From: Actinomycetes bacterium
GTDB taxonomy: Bacteria > Actinomycetota > Acidimicrobiia > Acidimicrobiales > Acidimicrobiaceae
Direction: 5' to 3'
NCBI GenBank assembly: GCA_021799035.1
Contig: JAJZBG010000009.1
Span: forward strand, 1-64,000
Length of the DNA stretch: 64,000 nucleotides
Each line of letters opens with the position of its first letter. Position 1 is the stretch's first letter. The position numbers and the translations under genes were made by a program. Shown here one piece after another: positions 18,444 to 26,644 of the stretch. Below the pieces are notes generated by a model that saw nothing but the letters and a program-made list of their open reading frames with translations, did no database searches and was not told the origin of the DNA.

Positions 18444-18777
18444 TATTTGACCCCAGATATTTTCCAGGCTAGTCCAGCAGTTACAATCACTTATCCTGGG
18501 ATGAACTTGCATGACCTAGGAGTACGCCAGCTAATAGCCACTAGATCAGGTCTTTCCTCAAACTGGCACGCAATGTTGCACTCTCGTTCACTTCAAAAAT
18601 CGCACCTTTGCAGTGCACACCCCAAGACTCTTTCGTCAGGCCTGCTACCGCAGATCTCAACCGCCATTGACGCAATAAAACGCCAGCTACAGATCTGCAC
18701 GGGAATGCTTCCAGACGTTTGCACATACTGCACAGGGACTCAAGAGGGTCATCACCTACATGCTGACGAAGACGTCC
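18444..18777. other. intergenic region between maleylpyruvate isomerase and pyk
   Basis: About 330 bases lie upstream of the pyk palindrome. A long plus-strand frame runs through it into the isomerase gene, but its Cys/His/Leu-rich translation is what antisense reading produces and I do not accept it. No other gene or terminator was recognised. Confidence 0.4.
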
Positions 18778-19503
18778 TCACAACCATGCAGGCAAGGCTG
18801 GTGCGACTCCCCCTGGCGCATCAAAAGATAGGCCCTCGCCTTTGCTCCTTCCTACCAACCACGCGAGAAGCTCCGACTCGTCTCCTGCCACTCTGGCCCC
18901 TTTTTCACCTCTTGCCGTGCTCCAGCTCTTCGTGGTGTCAACTGCGATCAGCTGCAACCCAGGCGTACCTTCGCGAGCCCCAAGACTAGCCACGACATCA
19001 TCCAGCAGCGCGCTCAAAAGAGGTTCTGAGAAGCGGGAAAACGTTATCCCAACAGCCAAGTCGACTGCATGAATCCATACCTCTCTTATCCTGATCCAAA
19101 CCGCCTCAGAGGCAGGGATGTCGCGTCCTCGAGCGCTTTTCACCTTGAAATCCAATTGTTCGGGTGTCAGCGACTTGATTGCCGAGGAGAACTCCTGACT
19201 GGCGGAGCCAAAGTCCTCGATCAGAAATTGCAGACTCTGCTTGGCGCCCTCGTCTATATCCCTTGCCCTCTGATCGTTGTTCTGATACATGGGACTTTCG
19301 ACTCCAGTCCGAGCCCAAGTGGCAAGGTTCACAAGCGCTCGAGCGTTTGAATTCACATGTGCAATGAGCTGAGCCGTGTTCCAATCTGCCAGGGGGGTGG
19401 GCCTGTCATGGTCGCCAGCACCCAATTGGGACAGCCCTTCTGCAAAAAGGGAGGTCCCTTCATCCATCCAATTCAAATGCGTGTGAAAAAGCTCTTTATC
19501 CAA
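18778..19503 (-). CDS. maleylpyruvate isomerase, mycothiol-dependent (DinB-like fold)
   Basis: This 241-residue protein converts maleylpyruvate to fumarylpyruvate, the third step of the gentisate pathway. The zinc ligands His49, Glu141 and His145 are visible in LIAHVNSN and REVWIHAVDL. Their 92 and 4 residue spacing matches the characterised Corynebacterium mycothiol-dependent isomerase as I remember it. An N-terminal four-helix DinB-like domain is followed by an alpha/beta C-terminal domain. It lies 44 bases after the fumarylpyruvate-hydrolase-like gene on the same strand. It implies that the cell makes mycothiol. Confidence 0.88.
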   Translation of the reverse strand: MDKELFHTHLNWMDEGTSLFAEGLSQLGAGDHDRPTPLADWNTAQLIAHVNSNARALVNLATWARTGVESPMYQNNDQRARDIDEGAKQSLQFLIEDFGSASQEFSSAIKSLTPEQLDFKVKSARGRDIPASEAVWIRIREVWIHAVDLAVGITFSRFSEPLLSALLDDVVASLGAREGTPGLQLIAVDTTKSWSTARGEKGARVAGDESELLAWLVGRSKGEGLSFDAPGGVAPALPAWL

Positions 19504-19547
19504 ATTCTATGATTCCTTTGCCGCCTGGAAGAAATGGCTGAAAAAGA

Positions 19548-20372
19548 TCAGGCACTCTTGCAAATATTCCTAAGCTCGCCAATCCCTTCGATCTTTGTCA
19601 CAAGGACGTCTCCTTCGCGAAGGTAGCGCTGGGGATTGCGCGCATGGCCAACGCCTCCGGGCGTCCCCGTGGAGATGATGTCTCCAGGTCGCAAGGTCAG
19701 GATCTTCGAGATGTATGAGACTAGGTGAAGCGGGTTGAACAAGAGGTCTGACGTCGCTGCGTGCTGAACCTGCTCTCCGTTCACCTCGCAACTCAGTTCC
19801 AAACCTTGCTCGATTACCTGATCGACATCCATTGCTACCAAGTGTGGTCCCACAGGAGTTGAACCTTCAAATGTCTTGCCCTGAAGCCATTGAAGGGTGC
19901 GATTTTGCCAATCCCTGGCAGTCACATCGTTGATAACCGTAAATCCCGCGATAGCATCGCGAGCCTCGGTTTCAGAGCAGTTCCGGACAGTCTTTCCCAC
20001 TATTACCCCAAGCTCAGCCTCCCAGTCGAACATTTGAGACTCAGGCGACAAAAGAATGGCGTCGTTGGCACCTATAAGCGCGTCGGTGAACTTTGCGAAC
20101 AAAGTTGGATAACTTGGAAGTTCCCTCCCCATTTCTTTGATGTGATTCTTGTAGTTGTGGCCAACGCAGAGAATCTTCGAGGGGGACGGTATCAGAGTTG
20201 CATAGTCCAAATTGTCGGATTCATAGTAGACACCCGTCTTCTTTAGGTCGCTCTGCCACGATGGATTCGCTAGGAGCTCACCAACGTCTCTGTAATCAAG
20301 TTCTTCGGCTTCCTCGCCATCGATCATCACTGCCCTAGTCCCCGAGGGAACTCTTATCGTAGCTAACCTCAT
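19548..20372 (-). CDS. fumarylacetoacetate hydrolase-family enzyme, probable fumarylpyruvate hydrolase
   Basis: This 274-residue FAH-fold enzyme would cleave fumarylpyruvate to fumarate and pyruvate, the last gentisate step. GHNYKNH (71-77), the metal ligands Glu118 and Glu120 (DWEAELG) and Asp149 (NDVTARD), and STGTPGGVGHARNP near the C-terminus are all present. ATG 20372 is chosen because AAGGA precedes it and the family starts at MRLATI. It lies between the dioxygenase and the isomerase, which is why I favour this copy over the second FAH gene for the hydrolase step. Confidence 0.82.
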   Translation of the reverse strand: MRLATIRVPSGTRAVMIDGEEAEELDYRDVGELLANPSWQSDLKKTGVYYESDNLDYATLIPSPSKILCVGHNYKNHIKEMGRELPSYPTLFAKFTDALIGANDAILLSPESQMFDWEAELGVIVGKTVRNCSETEARDAIAGFTVINDVTARDWQNRTLQWLQGKTFEGSTPVGPHLVAMDVDQVIEQGLELSCEVNGEQVQHAATSDLLFNPLHLVSYISKILTLRPGDIISTGTPGGVGHARNPQRYLREGDVLVTKIEGIGELRNICKSA

Positions 20373-20548
20373 AGTCCTTCCCAATCTCTTTCCGTATCCG
20401 CTTATACGTTGTCAATAGCCCTCTCAGCAGCGCGGCCAAGACTTGTTCAATGTCGTTTTATGCATCTGCAATGGCCAAATTACCTTCCTCGCACAGAAGA
20501 TAAACCTGCAGCTTCAGATGAAAACCGCAGGCGAACCAGCACAAGCCG

Positions 20549-21610
20549 CTAGTCCAGGAGTTCCTCCCTGGCAAGTCCGAGCTTCTCGAACACTGGCGCA
20601 TCAGAGGTGCAAAAGAAATCGGCGTCCTGTGTAGCTTCTATCGTAAGCGAACACCAAGATGGCACGGCAAACATATCTCCTTCATCTAAGTGAAAGTGCT
20701 CGTCGCCTATCGTGGCAACGGCTGAGCCCCTGAACGTCACCCACACGGATGAGCCATTTCTACGATGTTTGCGGGTCTTGGAGCCAGCGAGCACACGATG
20801 CATGGAACAGCGCATCGTCGGCATCACGTCAACTCCCCGGGTCGGGTCTACGAATCTCAGAGAAGCTCTTCCATTGCCAGACATTTCCACCAGCCGAGAC
20901 AAAGCGCGGTCGGTGTCTTTCCAACGATAGGCAAACAACGGCGAATAGGGCATCTCCTCGATCTGACCAAAAGGAACGAGTCCCGAACTGGTGCCATAGG
21001 TGAGTTCCGAATTGGAGATCGGATCCACCGCCCTGTTAACCATCTGATCAGGACCATTTTCAAAAAAGACTGCATCTAAGGATCTTGCTAACGGCAGATC
21101 AAGAGCATCGAACCAGATCATCGGGGACTTCCCGGGGTTATGATGCTCGTGCCAAGACCAGCTAGGAGTGAGTACAAGATCTCCTGGCTCCATTGGCACG
21201 GGATCGCCATTCACCAAAGTCCAAACACCAGAACCTTCGATGACGAATCTCAGCGCAGCAGGCGTATGCCGGTGAGCTGGTGCGACTTCTCCAGGTCCAA
21301 GGTATTGCACTGCACCCCAAAGAGTTTGAGTTGCATAGGGCTGACCAGCAAGGCCTGGATTCGATAGGGATAGAACTCTCCGGTCCCCTCCTCTATCGAT
21401 TGGAATCAGCTCACCGGAACGCTCAGCCAATTCCTTGAGGGTCTTCCACTTCCAGGCAAAGGGAACGGCGGCCAGTGGTGGCTCCTTTGGCATGATTCCC
21501 TTTTGAACCCAGAGCGGTTGCAGATCTGCTTCTGCGACTGACTCATAGAATTCATTCACCTCATTTTTCTTGGGCATCCCATCGGGAGCCGTGAATTTTG
21601 TACTTGCCAT
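20549..21610 (-). CDS. gentisate 1,2-dioxygenase
   Basis: This 353-residue bicupin opens the gentisate ring to maleylpyruvate using Fe(II) and O2. The N-terminal cupin has His113 and His115 (APAHRHT) and His154 (WSWHEHH). This 2 and 39 residue spacing is the one I recall for iron ligands of characterised gentisate dioxygenases. ALRFVIEG and LVLTPSWSW are family-typical. A second cupin follows from about residue 250 (MHRVLAGSKTRKHRRNG). ATG 21610 follows AGGAGGAAAT. Salicylate or 1-hydroxy-2-naphthoate dioxygenase activity in the same family is an alternative, but the neighbours favour gentisate. Confidence 0.88.
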   Translation of the reverse strand: MASTKFTAPDGMPKKNEVNEFYESVAEADLQPLWVQKGIMPKEPPLAAVPFAWKWKTLKELAERSGELIPIDRGGDRRVLSLSNPGLAGQPYATQTLWGAVQYLGPGEVAPAHRHTPAALRFVIEGSGVWTLVNGDPVPMEPGDLVLTPSWSWHEHHNPGKSPMIWFDALDLPLARSLDAVFFENGPDQMVNRAVDPISNSELTYGTSSGLVPFGQIEEMPYSPLFAYRWKDTDRALSRLVEMSGNGRASLRFVDPTRGVDVMPTMRCSMHRVLAGSKTRKHRRNGSSVWVTFRGSAVATIGDEHFHLDEGDMFAVPSWCSLTIEATQDADFFCTSDAPVFEKLGLAREELLD

Positions 21611-21785
21611 GTCGTATTTCCTCCTGACTGCGTATCCTTGCCTGACCTTATTTTGAAACCGAAATGAGACTTGAATGCTTTTTCACGTTTGACCTTGTGA
21701 GCGCCCTCCGGCCAGAAAGCAGCGCTGTTCACCTAGACCCTTTTAACCCCTGCATGAAGTCGCCCCTAACCTCAACACAGTTCGA

Positions 21786-22688
21786 TCAGCCTGACTGCTG
21801 ACTCGACAGTTGGTTGGGTACAGAAGAACCTCCCCTCGTAACGGAGAACGTCGCCCCTAAGTCACTCACAGAAACACTGAGGCGGCCCACTCTTGAGATC
21901 TCCACGACAATCTTGTCCCCATCTGCGAGTTGGCCGACGCCCTTCGGGGTTCCCGTGGAGATGACATCTCCTGGGAAAAGTGTCATTACCGAAGAGACGT
22001 AAGCCACCAGTTCCGGAACGCCCCAGATAAGATCAGAGACTCGGGCATCCTGCCTGAGGCTACCGTTGACCCAACAGCGAAGCTCGAGGTCGTCGAGGGA
22101 TCCTACCTCGTCAGACGTGATAACCCATGGACCCATCGGGGTGAAGGTGTCAAAAGATTTTCGAGTCGAACGGTCTTCCCCACCCCGCATCGTGATGTCC
22201 AACAGAACGCTGTAACCGAAAATGTACTCGTCTGCCTCCTCGACCTTGACATTTCGTGCTTGCTTTCCGATCACGAAGCAAAGCTCCCCCTCCTGGTCGA
22301 ATCTCCGATTGCTATAGGGCAATCGTACCGTACCGCCTTCCCCTATTAGAGAGGAGGGGGCCTTGAGGAAAACGCCCAGGGAGTCAATGTGACTTAGCTG
22401 TTGCATCTCCTCCATGTGATCGATGTAGTTGACTGGAGCTGCGACAATCTTGGTTGGGTCGCTCACTGGCGCAGAAAGAACCAGGGAGTCGAAGGCGACA
22501 CCGCCGCCACTGCGCTCTCTCTCCGAAAGCTGATCCCGAAGGCCGTCATAACCTTGAATGATCCTCCGCAAGGCTCCCTTTCCAGGTGCGAGATCACTCG
22601 GAATCAGGTCTGTCACATCTGAAATTGTCCCGTCGCGACATACTATGCCGGCTCGAGAACCCCCATCACCAAAGCTCACCAACCGCAA
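21786..22688 (-). CDS. second fumarylacetoacetate hydrolase-family enzyme
   Basis: This 300-residue FAH-fold protein has metal ligands Glu133, Glu135 (DQEGELC) and Asp164 (LDITMRG), and a C-terminal STGTPKGVG. It is clearly distinct from the neighbouring FAH gene and has a family-typical MRLVSFG start at TTG 22688, preceded by GGAAGGGGGG. Family members hydrolyse or decarboxylate acylpyruvates. It could be an alternative fumarylpyruvate hydrolase, a maleylpyruvate hydrolase or a 2-oxo-acid decarboxylase; the sequence does not decide. It lies 57 bases after the decarboxylase-like gene. Confidence 0.8.
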   Translation of the reverse strand: MRLVSFGDGGSRAGIVCRDGTISDVTDLIPSDLAPGKGALRRIIQGYDGLRDQLSERERSGGGVAFDSLVLSAPVSDPTKIVAAPVNYIDHMEEMQQLSHIDSLGVFLKAPSSLIGEGGTVRLPYSNRRFDQEGELCFVIGKQARNVKVEEADEYIFGYSVLLDITMRGGEDRSTRKSFDTFTPMGPWVITSDEVGSLDDLELRCWVNGSLRQDARVSDLIWGVPELVAYVSSVMTLFPGDVISTGTPKGVGQLADGDKIVVEISRVGRLSVSVSDLGATFSVTRGGSSVPNQLSSQQSG

Positions 22689-22745
22689 TGGAACCCCCCT
22701 TCCATACACGTTCCGCTCAGAGCCTCTCCACCTGCTCCAACCCAG

Positions 22746-23729
22746 CTATATCAACACAAGCTCATGAGTCTCAGGGGCAAAAAGCTCTTCAACTTCGTAT
22801 CTCTTATTTGCAAGTCCTTGGTCGTAAGAGTATTTCAAGAACACCTCAAGAACATGGCGGTTGGCATCGATGCCATAGGGCCAATAGTCCTCACCCATGA
22901 TCTCTTTGGTCATGCGAATGTGCTGGATGCTCCATGGAAGCATGTGAATGAATGCAGCACTCTCCTCAAGCCTCCTGCTAAGCACCGACTTCGCCTCCAA
23001 AAAGGCCTTATACATAGAACCTGCGATCCACTTGTCATTTTCGTAGACATCTCGCCTCATCACAACAGTGTGCATCACGGGGAATATGCCAGTTTCTTTG
23101 AAATACTCGATTTCTGCCTCGGGCGAATCTCCCCATAACCTTGCGACATTTGGGTTCTTATCGAGGAACGGCTGCGGTGATCTCGGGCTATAGAGAGCTT
23201 GGATCTCTCCTGAGACAAGCATCTCAGAAAGGGTTCGGTCGTCTGGAATTGGAATGATCTCAACCCCTTTGGGTTGGATTTGTATCTTCTCATATCGTCC
23301 GGGATCATGGAGACCGCCAGTCCGATAGCTAACTGAACTGACTGGCACGCCGTAATAATCCTCAAGCATCCCTCTGATCCAAACGGCAGCAGTCACCTGA
23401 TACTCCGGAACTCCAACCACTTTGCCTATGAGATCGGTCGGCTTGGTAATGCCGCTGTTGGTGTTGATATAGATACCCGTGTGCCTGAAAGCGCGAGATG
23501 GAAACACCGGGAGGGCAATGAAGCGATCTGAAGTATTGCGACTTAGAACGTAGGAAGAGAACGACATCTCCGACATGTCGAATTCGCCGTTGCGGGCCAT
23601 GCGAAAAAAGGTCTCCTCTATCGGAAGGCACAGATAGTTGAGGTCTATGCCTTCGGGTACGACCCTTCCATCTGCTAGTGCTGCAGTTCTGTCATAGTCC
23701 CAGCAGGCCAGCGTAAGTCTTCGTTTCAC
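22746..23729 (-). CDS. 4,5-dihydroxyphthalate decarboxylase-like protein
   Basis: This 327-residue protein resembles the Pht5 family: ACWDYDRTAAL at the start, RHTGIYIN, VVGVPEYQVTAAVWIRGML and a LYSPRSPQPF segment. The family has the fold of periplasmic NMT1-like binding proteins but is cytoplasmic, and this protein also lacks a signal peptide. Known members decarboxylate 4,5-dihydroxyphthalate. I chose GTG 23729 because GGAGGA lies just upstream; the frame extends to 23756. Position in the operon suggests it makes a hydroxybenzoate for the gentisate route. A hydroxyphthalate substrate is an inference. Confidence 0.75.
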   Translation of the reverse strand: MKRRLTLACWDYDRTAALADGRVVPEGIDLNYLCLPIEETFFRMARNGEFDMSEMSFSSYVLSRNTSDRFIALPVFPSRAFRHTGIYINTNSGITKPTDLIGKVVGVPEYQVTAAVWIRGMLEDYYGVPVSSVSYRTGGLHDPGRYEKIQIQPKGVEIIPIPDDRTLSEMLVSGEIQALYSPRSPQPFLDKNPNVARLWGDSPEAEIEYFKETGIFPVMHTVVMRRDVYENDKWIAGSMYKAFLEAKSVLSRRLEESAAFIHMLPWSIQHIRMTKEIMGEDYWPYGIDANRHVLEVFLKYSYDQGLANKRYEVEELFAPETHELVLI

Positions 23730-23793
23730 ATATTCCTCCAAAGATAACCTGGGCACCCCTCTTTGTCCCAGCTATTGCAAAGTTCTCTCAACT

Positions 23794-24237
23794 TTAAGAT
23801 CCGTTCAGCCCTCTGCGAGCGACCTCAAAAAGCAGACGGGAAAAGTCCTGGCGATCCTGCTGACTCATCGAGCCAAGCAGAACTTCACCAACCTGCATTA
23901 CTTTCGGCACCACCATTGCCCGGGTCTGGCTTCCCTTCTCGCTCAGACGAAGAAGCCATCTCCTGCCGTCTGTTGCGTCTCTAACCCGTTCTATCAGACC
24001 CTTTTGTTTGAGCCGAGCAACAATATCCTGGCATGTCGAAGTGTCCAAGGAGGCAAGCTGGCTCAGGGTCGTCTGATCTATTCCGGGCTTATCGTGCAAC
24101 ACATTCAACACCGCAAATTGAGAGCTGGTGAGATCCTCTCCCACGACTGATGCCCATACCGAGGTGTGAACCTGCTGCGCCCTTCTTATGAGATGACCGG
24201 GGGCGTTAGCCAAATCAAATTCTACGTCGTTTCGCAT
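23794..24237 (-). CDS. MarR-family transcriptional regulator
   Basis: This 147-residue winged-helix protein has a DQTTLSQLASLDTSTCQDIVARL helix-turn-helix region and the GLIERVRDATDGRRWLLRLSEKG wing, which define MarR regulators that often release DNA on binding aromatic acids. It sits between the monooxygenase and the rest of the catabolic genes, co-directional with them, and is the likely local regulator. Cys near residue 69 lies in the recognition helix region. A palindrome upstream of the monooxygenase is a candidate site. Confidence 0.85.
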   Translation of the reverse strand: MRNDVEFDLANAPGHLIRRAQQVHTSVWASVVGEDLTSSQFAVLNVLHDKPGIDQTTLSQLASLDTSTCQDIVARLKQKGLIERVRDATDGRRWLLRLSEKGSQTRAMVVPKVMQVGEVLLGSMSQQDRQDFSRLLFEVARRGLNGS

Positions 24238-24458
24238 TTATGCCAACTCCTGAGCAGAAGAAGCCACAGCCGAGCGTGGATCAACATGCTCCTAGCCACT
24301 CACTTTCACACCCCGCACAACGATCTAAGAACTCCAGCCCATGCGACCACTCTGACGCCATGGAGCCACTGGCGAAGGTATTCGCTGCCGCATGAACCAA
24401 CTTTGGCAGCCCAGCCTATCTCAATCATTGTAGTTAGAGGCCTTTGCACCCAACAGCA

Positions 24459-24478
24459 CTAGATCGCAGATGATCTAG
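24459..24478. repeat. inverted repeat after the monooxygenase gene
   Basis: Perfect 7-base arms CTAGATC and GATCTAG with a 6-base spacer lie 15 bases past the monooxygenase stop and 220 bases upstream of the MarR start. It lacks a T-run. It could be a weak stem at the end of the monooxygenase message or a regulator site. Confidence 0.35.
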
Positions 24479-24493
24479 ATGCTTCCGATCAGC

Positions 24494-25696
24494 CTAGGGT
24501 CTCACCTCCAGCAGATCCCTCTTGCCGTATAGCCACTCGATATGGGAGTGGTCGTCTGGATCTCTGGTCTTGAAAAGTTCATCTCGCATCAGCCTTCCAG
24601 CACCGTCAATATGCCACATATCTCCCCAAAGTCGAGCGTTCCGCTGCACTCGCGCGGTACGTATCGTTCTTGCTCTTTCGTACATTGCCAGAGCCTCAGT
24701 TACATTCTTCGGTTCCCTGTCAAAGGCCATGCCAATCGCCTCGGCATCCTCAATCGCCTGACATGCGCCTTGCGCCAAATACTGCAGCATAGGGTGCGCG
24801 GCATCTCCTAAGAGCGTGATGTTGCCAATCGTCCATTTGTCTATCGGCTCGCGGTCGTACATCGGCCATCTGTGATCTCTCCCAAGAAGAGGCATTGCCG
24901 TTCTGATGTGCTCACACGTCACCGAGAGCTTCTCCTCAAGCTCCTCTGAGTTTCCCCAATCTTCCATGCCCTTCAGATATTGATCACTCTTGAACACAGC
25001 AACCTGGTTGTACAGATTTCCCGACCGCAGTGGGTACTGTACGTAATGCAGGTTGGGTCCGATCCAGGCGACAACCTCGTCCAAAGGGGCATGTGCTGTA
25101 GCCCTGTCGGTGGGTACCGTTCCGCGATAAGACACATATCCAGAATTCACCGGAGCGTCGTCGCTGAACTTCTTCCGGACCGTTGACCACAAGCCATCTG
25201 CCCCTATTAGAGCCTTTCCCCTGTAGCTCGTTCCGTCTGCGCAGACGGCGATCACCCCGTCAGGCTGATTTTCGACTTCCCTGATCTCCTTGCCGGGCAG
25301 CAATTCAATCGATGGTTGCTCCTGGCATCCCTGCAGCAGGATTGTCAACAGGTCGTTGCGATGCATAACAACATACGGTGCGCCATATCTTTGGATAAAT
25401 CCTTCACCAAGGTCAAGATATGAAAGATTCTCATCGGTAAGTGCCGTCTTGAGCCTCAGTCGATTGGGGAACACCCCCACCTCGCGTATCTTGTCCATCA
25501 ACCCGAGCGATGTCAGAACCCGCGTCGCATTCGGGGCAAGCTGGAGACCTGCTCCTATCTCCACAAACTGCGCAGCCTTCTCGAGCACGACCACATCGTG
25601 GCCAGACCTCGACAACCTCAAAGCGGCGGCCAAGCCTCCTATTCCACCACCTACAACCAAAATTGGATCCTTGGACCCCCCAGTTCCGTTAGCCAT
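24494..25696 (-). CDS. FAD-dependent aromatic hydroxylase, probable 3-hydroxybenzoate 6-hydroxylase
   Basis: This 400-residue class A flavoprotein monooxygenase would hydroxylate 3-hydroxybenzoate to gentisate with NAD(P)H. It has the dinucleotide motif VVGGGIGGLAAALRL at 14-28, the DG motif in IGADGLWSTVR, and the GD motif with HPMLQYLAQGACQAIEDA, which is characteristic of 3-hydroxybenzoate/salicylate hydroxylases. ATG 25696 is supported by GGAAGGTGG upstream; the frame runs further to 25780 without a site. Salicylate 5- or other hydroxybenzoate hydroxylation is possible, but the downstream gentisate genes favour a gentisate-forming enzyme. It is the first gene of the cluster. Confidence 0.85.
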   Translation of the reverse strand: MANGTGGSKDPILVVGGGIGGLAAALRLSRSGHDVVVLEKAAQFVEIGAGLQLAPNATRVLTSLGLMDKIREVGVFPNRLRLKTALTDENLSYLDLGEGFIQRYGAPYVVMHRNDLLTILLQGCQEQPSIELLPGKEIREVENQPDGVIAVCADGTSYRGKALIGADGLWSTVRKKFSDDAPVNSGYVSYRGTVPTDRATAHAPLDEVVAWIGPNLHYVQYPLRSGNLYNQVAVFKSDQYLKGMEDWGNSEELEEKLSVTCEHIRTAMPLLGRDHRWPMYDREPIDKWTIGNITLLGDAAHPMLQYLAQGACQAIEDAEAIGMAFDREPKNVTEALAMYERARTIRTARVQRNARLWGDMWHIDGAGRLMRDELFKTRDPDDHSHIEWLYGKRDLLEVRP

Positions 25697-25747
25697 ATAA
25701 ACGTCCACCTTCCAAACACATCGCTTGCAATCTGGCAAACTAATCCG

Positions 25748-25757
25748 TATACGTATA
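25748..25757. promoter_or_regulatory. palindrome and AT-rich promoter region upstream of the monooxygenase
   Basis: TATACGTATA is a perfect 10-base palindrome 51 bases upstream of the monooxygenase start. It sits next to a TTTATA-like -10 element on the minus strand, with TTGTGA 17 bases upstream of it. A MarR dimer could bind here. The assignment rests on position alone. Confidence 0.35.
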
Positions 25758-26077
25758 AAGCTTATAGAGACATTAGTCACAAAATCGCCCAGAAGTAAAG
25801 CACCAATATTTCAGTTTTTAAAGAAAAAATTAATTCTCTTTTTAGTTTTGATGAGAGTGAAAAGCACGTATCGCTTGAGCTGCAGAGATAGGCGGGAACA
25901 AATCGCTGAGTACGCACCGATTATTCTCGGCACCCACGTTTAACCCTTTTGATTCCACTGTCGAACGATTTGACAGATGACAGTCGCCTACGCTGTGCTG
26001 TAACTTCGATGAAGTATCCAACTCGACATATTGCGGTTATTGTTTGCGTGTCAATCCTCAAGATCTTCAAGGAGTAG
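25758..26077. other. divergent AT-rich intergenic region
   Basis: This gap separates the minus-strand aromatic cluster from the plus-strand sigma factor. It contains a distinctly AT-rich block at about 25795-25860. I found no small gene with a ribosome site. Promoters for both directions are expected here; only the monooxygenase-side element could be proposed. Confidence 0.4.
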
Positions 26078-26644
26078 GTGACAATCGAACCTGACTTAGA
26101 GAAGGCGATCCATGGCGCAAAAGGGGGCGACGAATCTGCAATAGTCCAGCTGTTTAGGGAATTCAACCCGCAGCTGGTTCGTTATCTCCGACATCACATG
26201 CAATTTGACTACGAAGACGTCGCCTCAGAAACGTGGGTGGCCATAGCCAAGGGCATCAAGGAGTTCAATGGAAACTCGCGAGACTTCCGAGCATGGATGT
26301 TCGGAATCGCGAGAAATAAGGTTGCTGACTACTTTCGGGTTGCCGGACGATCCCGAATGGCACTCGAACAGGAACGCCTGCACTTCGATGGCGACAGCCG
26401 TGAGCTTTCCGATTCCACTGCGACTCCGGCAATCGCAAACGTGTCGGCCGAAGAGGCCATCGAGACCCTCCTTGAAACCTTGCCGCAGCATCACGCCGAG
26501 GTGTTGCTCTTGCGAATCGTCGCCGACCTCAGCGTTGAAGAAGTCTCTGAACTCATTGGTAAAAGCCAAGAAGCGGTTCGCGTCATTCAGCATCGTGCGA
26601 TAAATGCCCTGGTAAAAAAATTTCACAGAAATGTTGTAACGTGA
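26078..26644 (+). CDS. ECF-type RNA polymerase sigma factor
   Basis: This 188-residue protein has the two regions of extracytoplasmic-function sigma factors. Region 2 includes YEDVASETWVAIAKGIKEF and RAWMFGIARNKVADYFR. Region 4, after an acidic linker, is ETLLETLPQHHAEVLLLRIV followed by the SVEEVSELIGKSQEAVRVIQHRA helix-turn-helix. Start GTG 26078 has AAGGAGT upstream. It directs polymerase to a small regulon. Its stop overlaps the start of the next gene by one base (TGATG), which points to a sigma/anti-sigma pair. Confidence 0.92.
   Translation: MTIEPDLEKAIHGAKGGDESAIVQLFREFNPQLVRYLRHHMQFDYEDVASETWVAIAKGIKEFNGNSRDFRAWMFGIARNKVADYFRVAGRSRMALEQERLHFDGDSRELSDSTATPAIANVSAEEAIETLLETLPQHHAEVLLLRIVADLSVEEVSELIGKSQEAVRVIQHRAINALVKKFHRNVVT

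Noticed and set aside
18447-18989. Plus-strand open frame of 180 codons after pyk
   Set aside because: Half of it is antisense to the maleylpyruvate isomerase gene, and its Cys/His/Leu-rich translation has no domain pattern or ribosome site.
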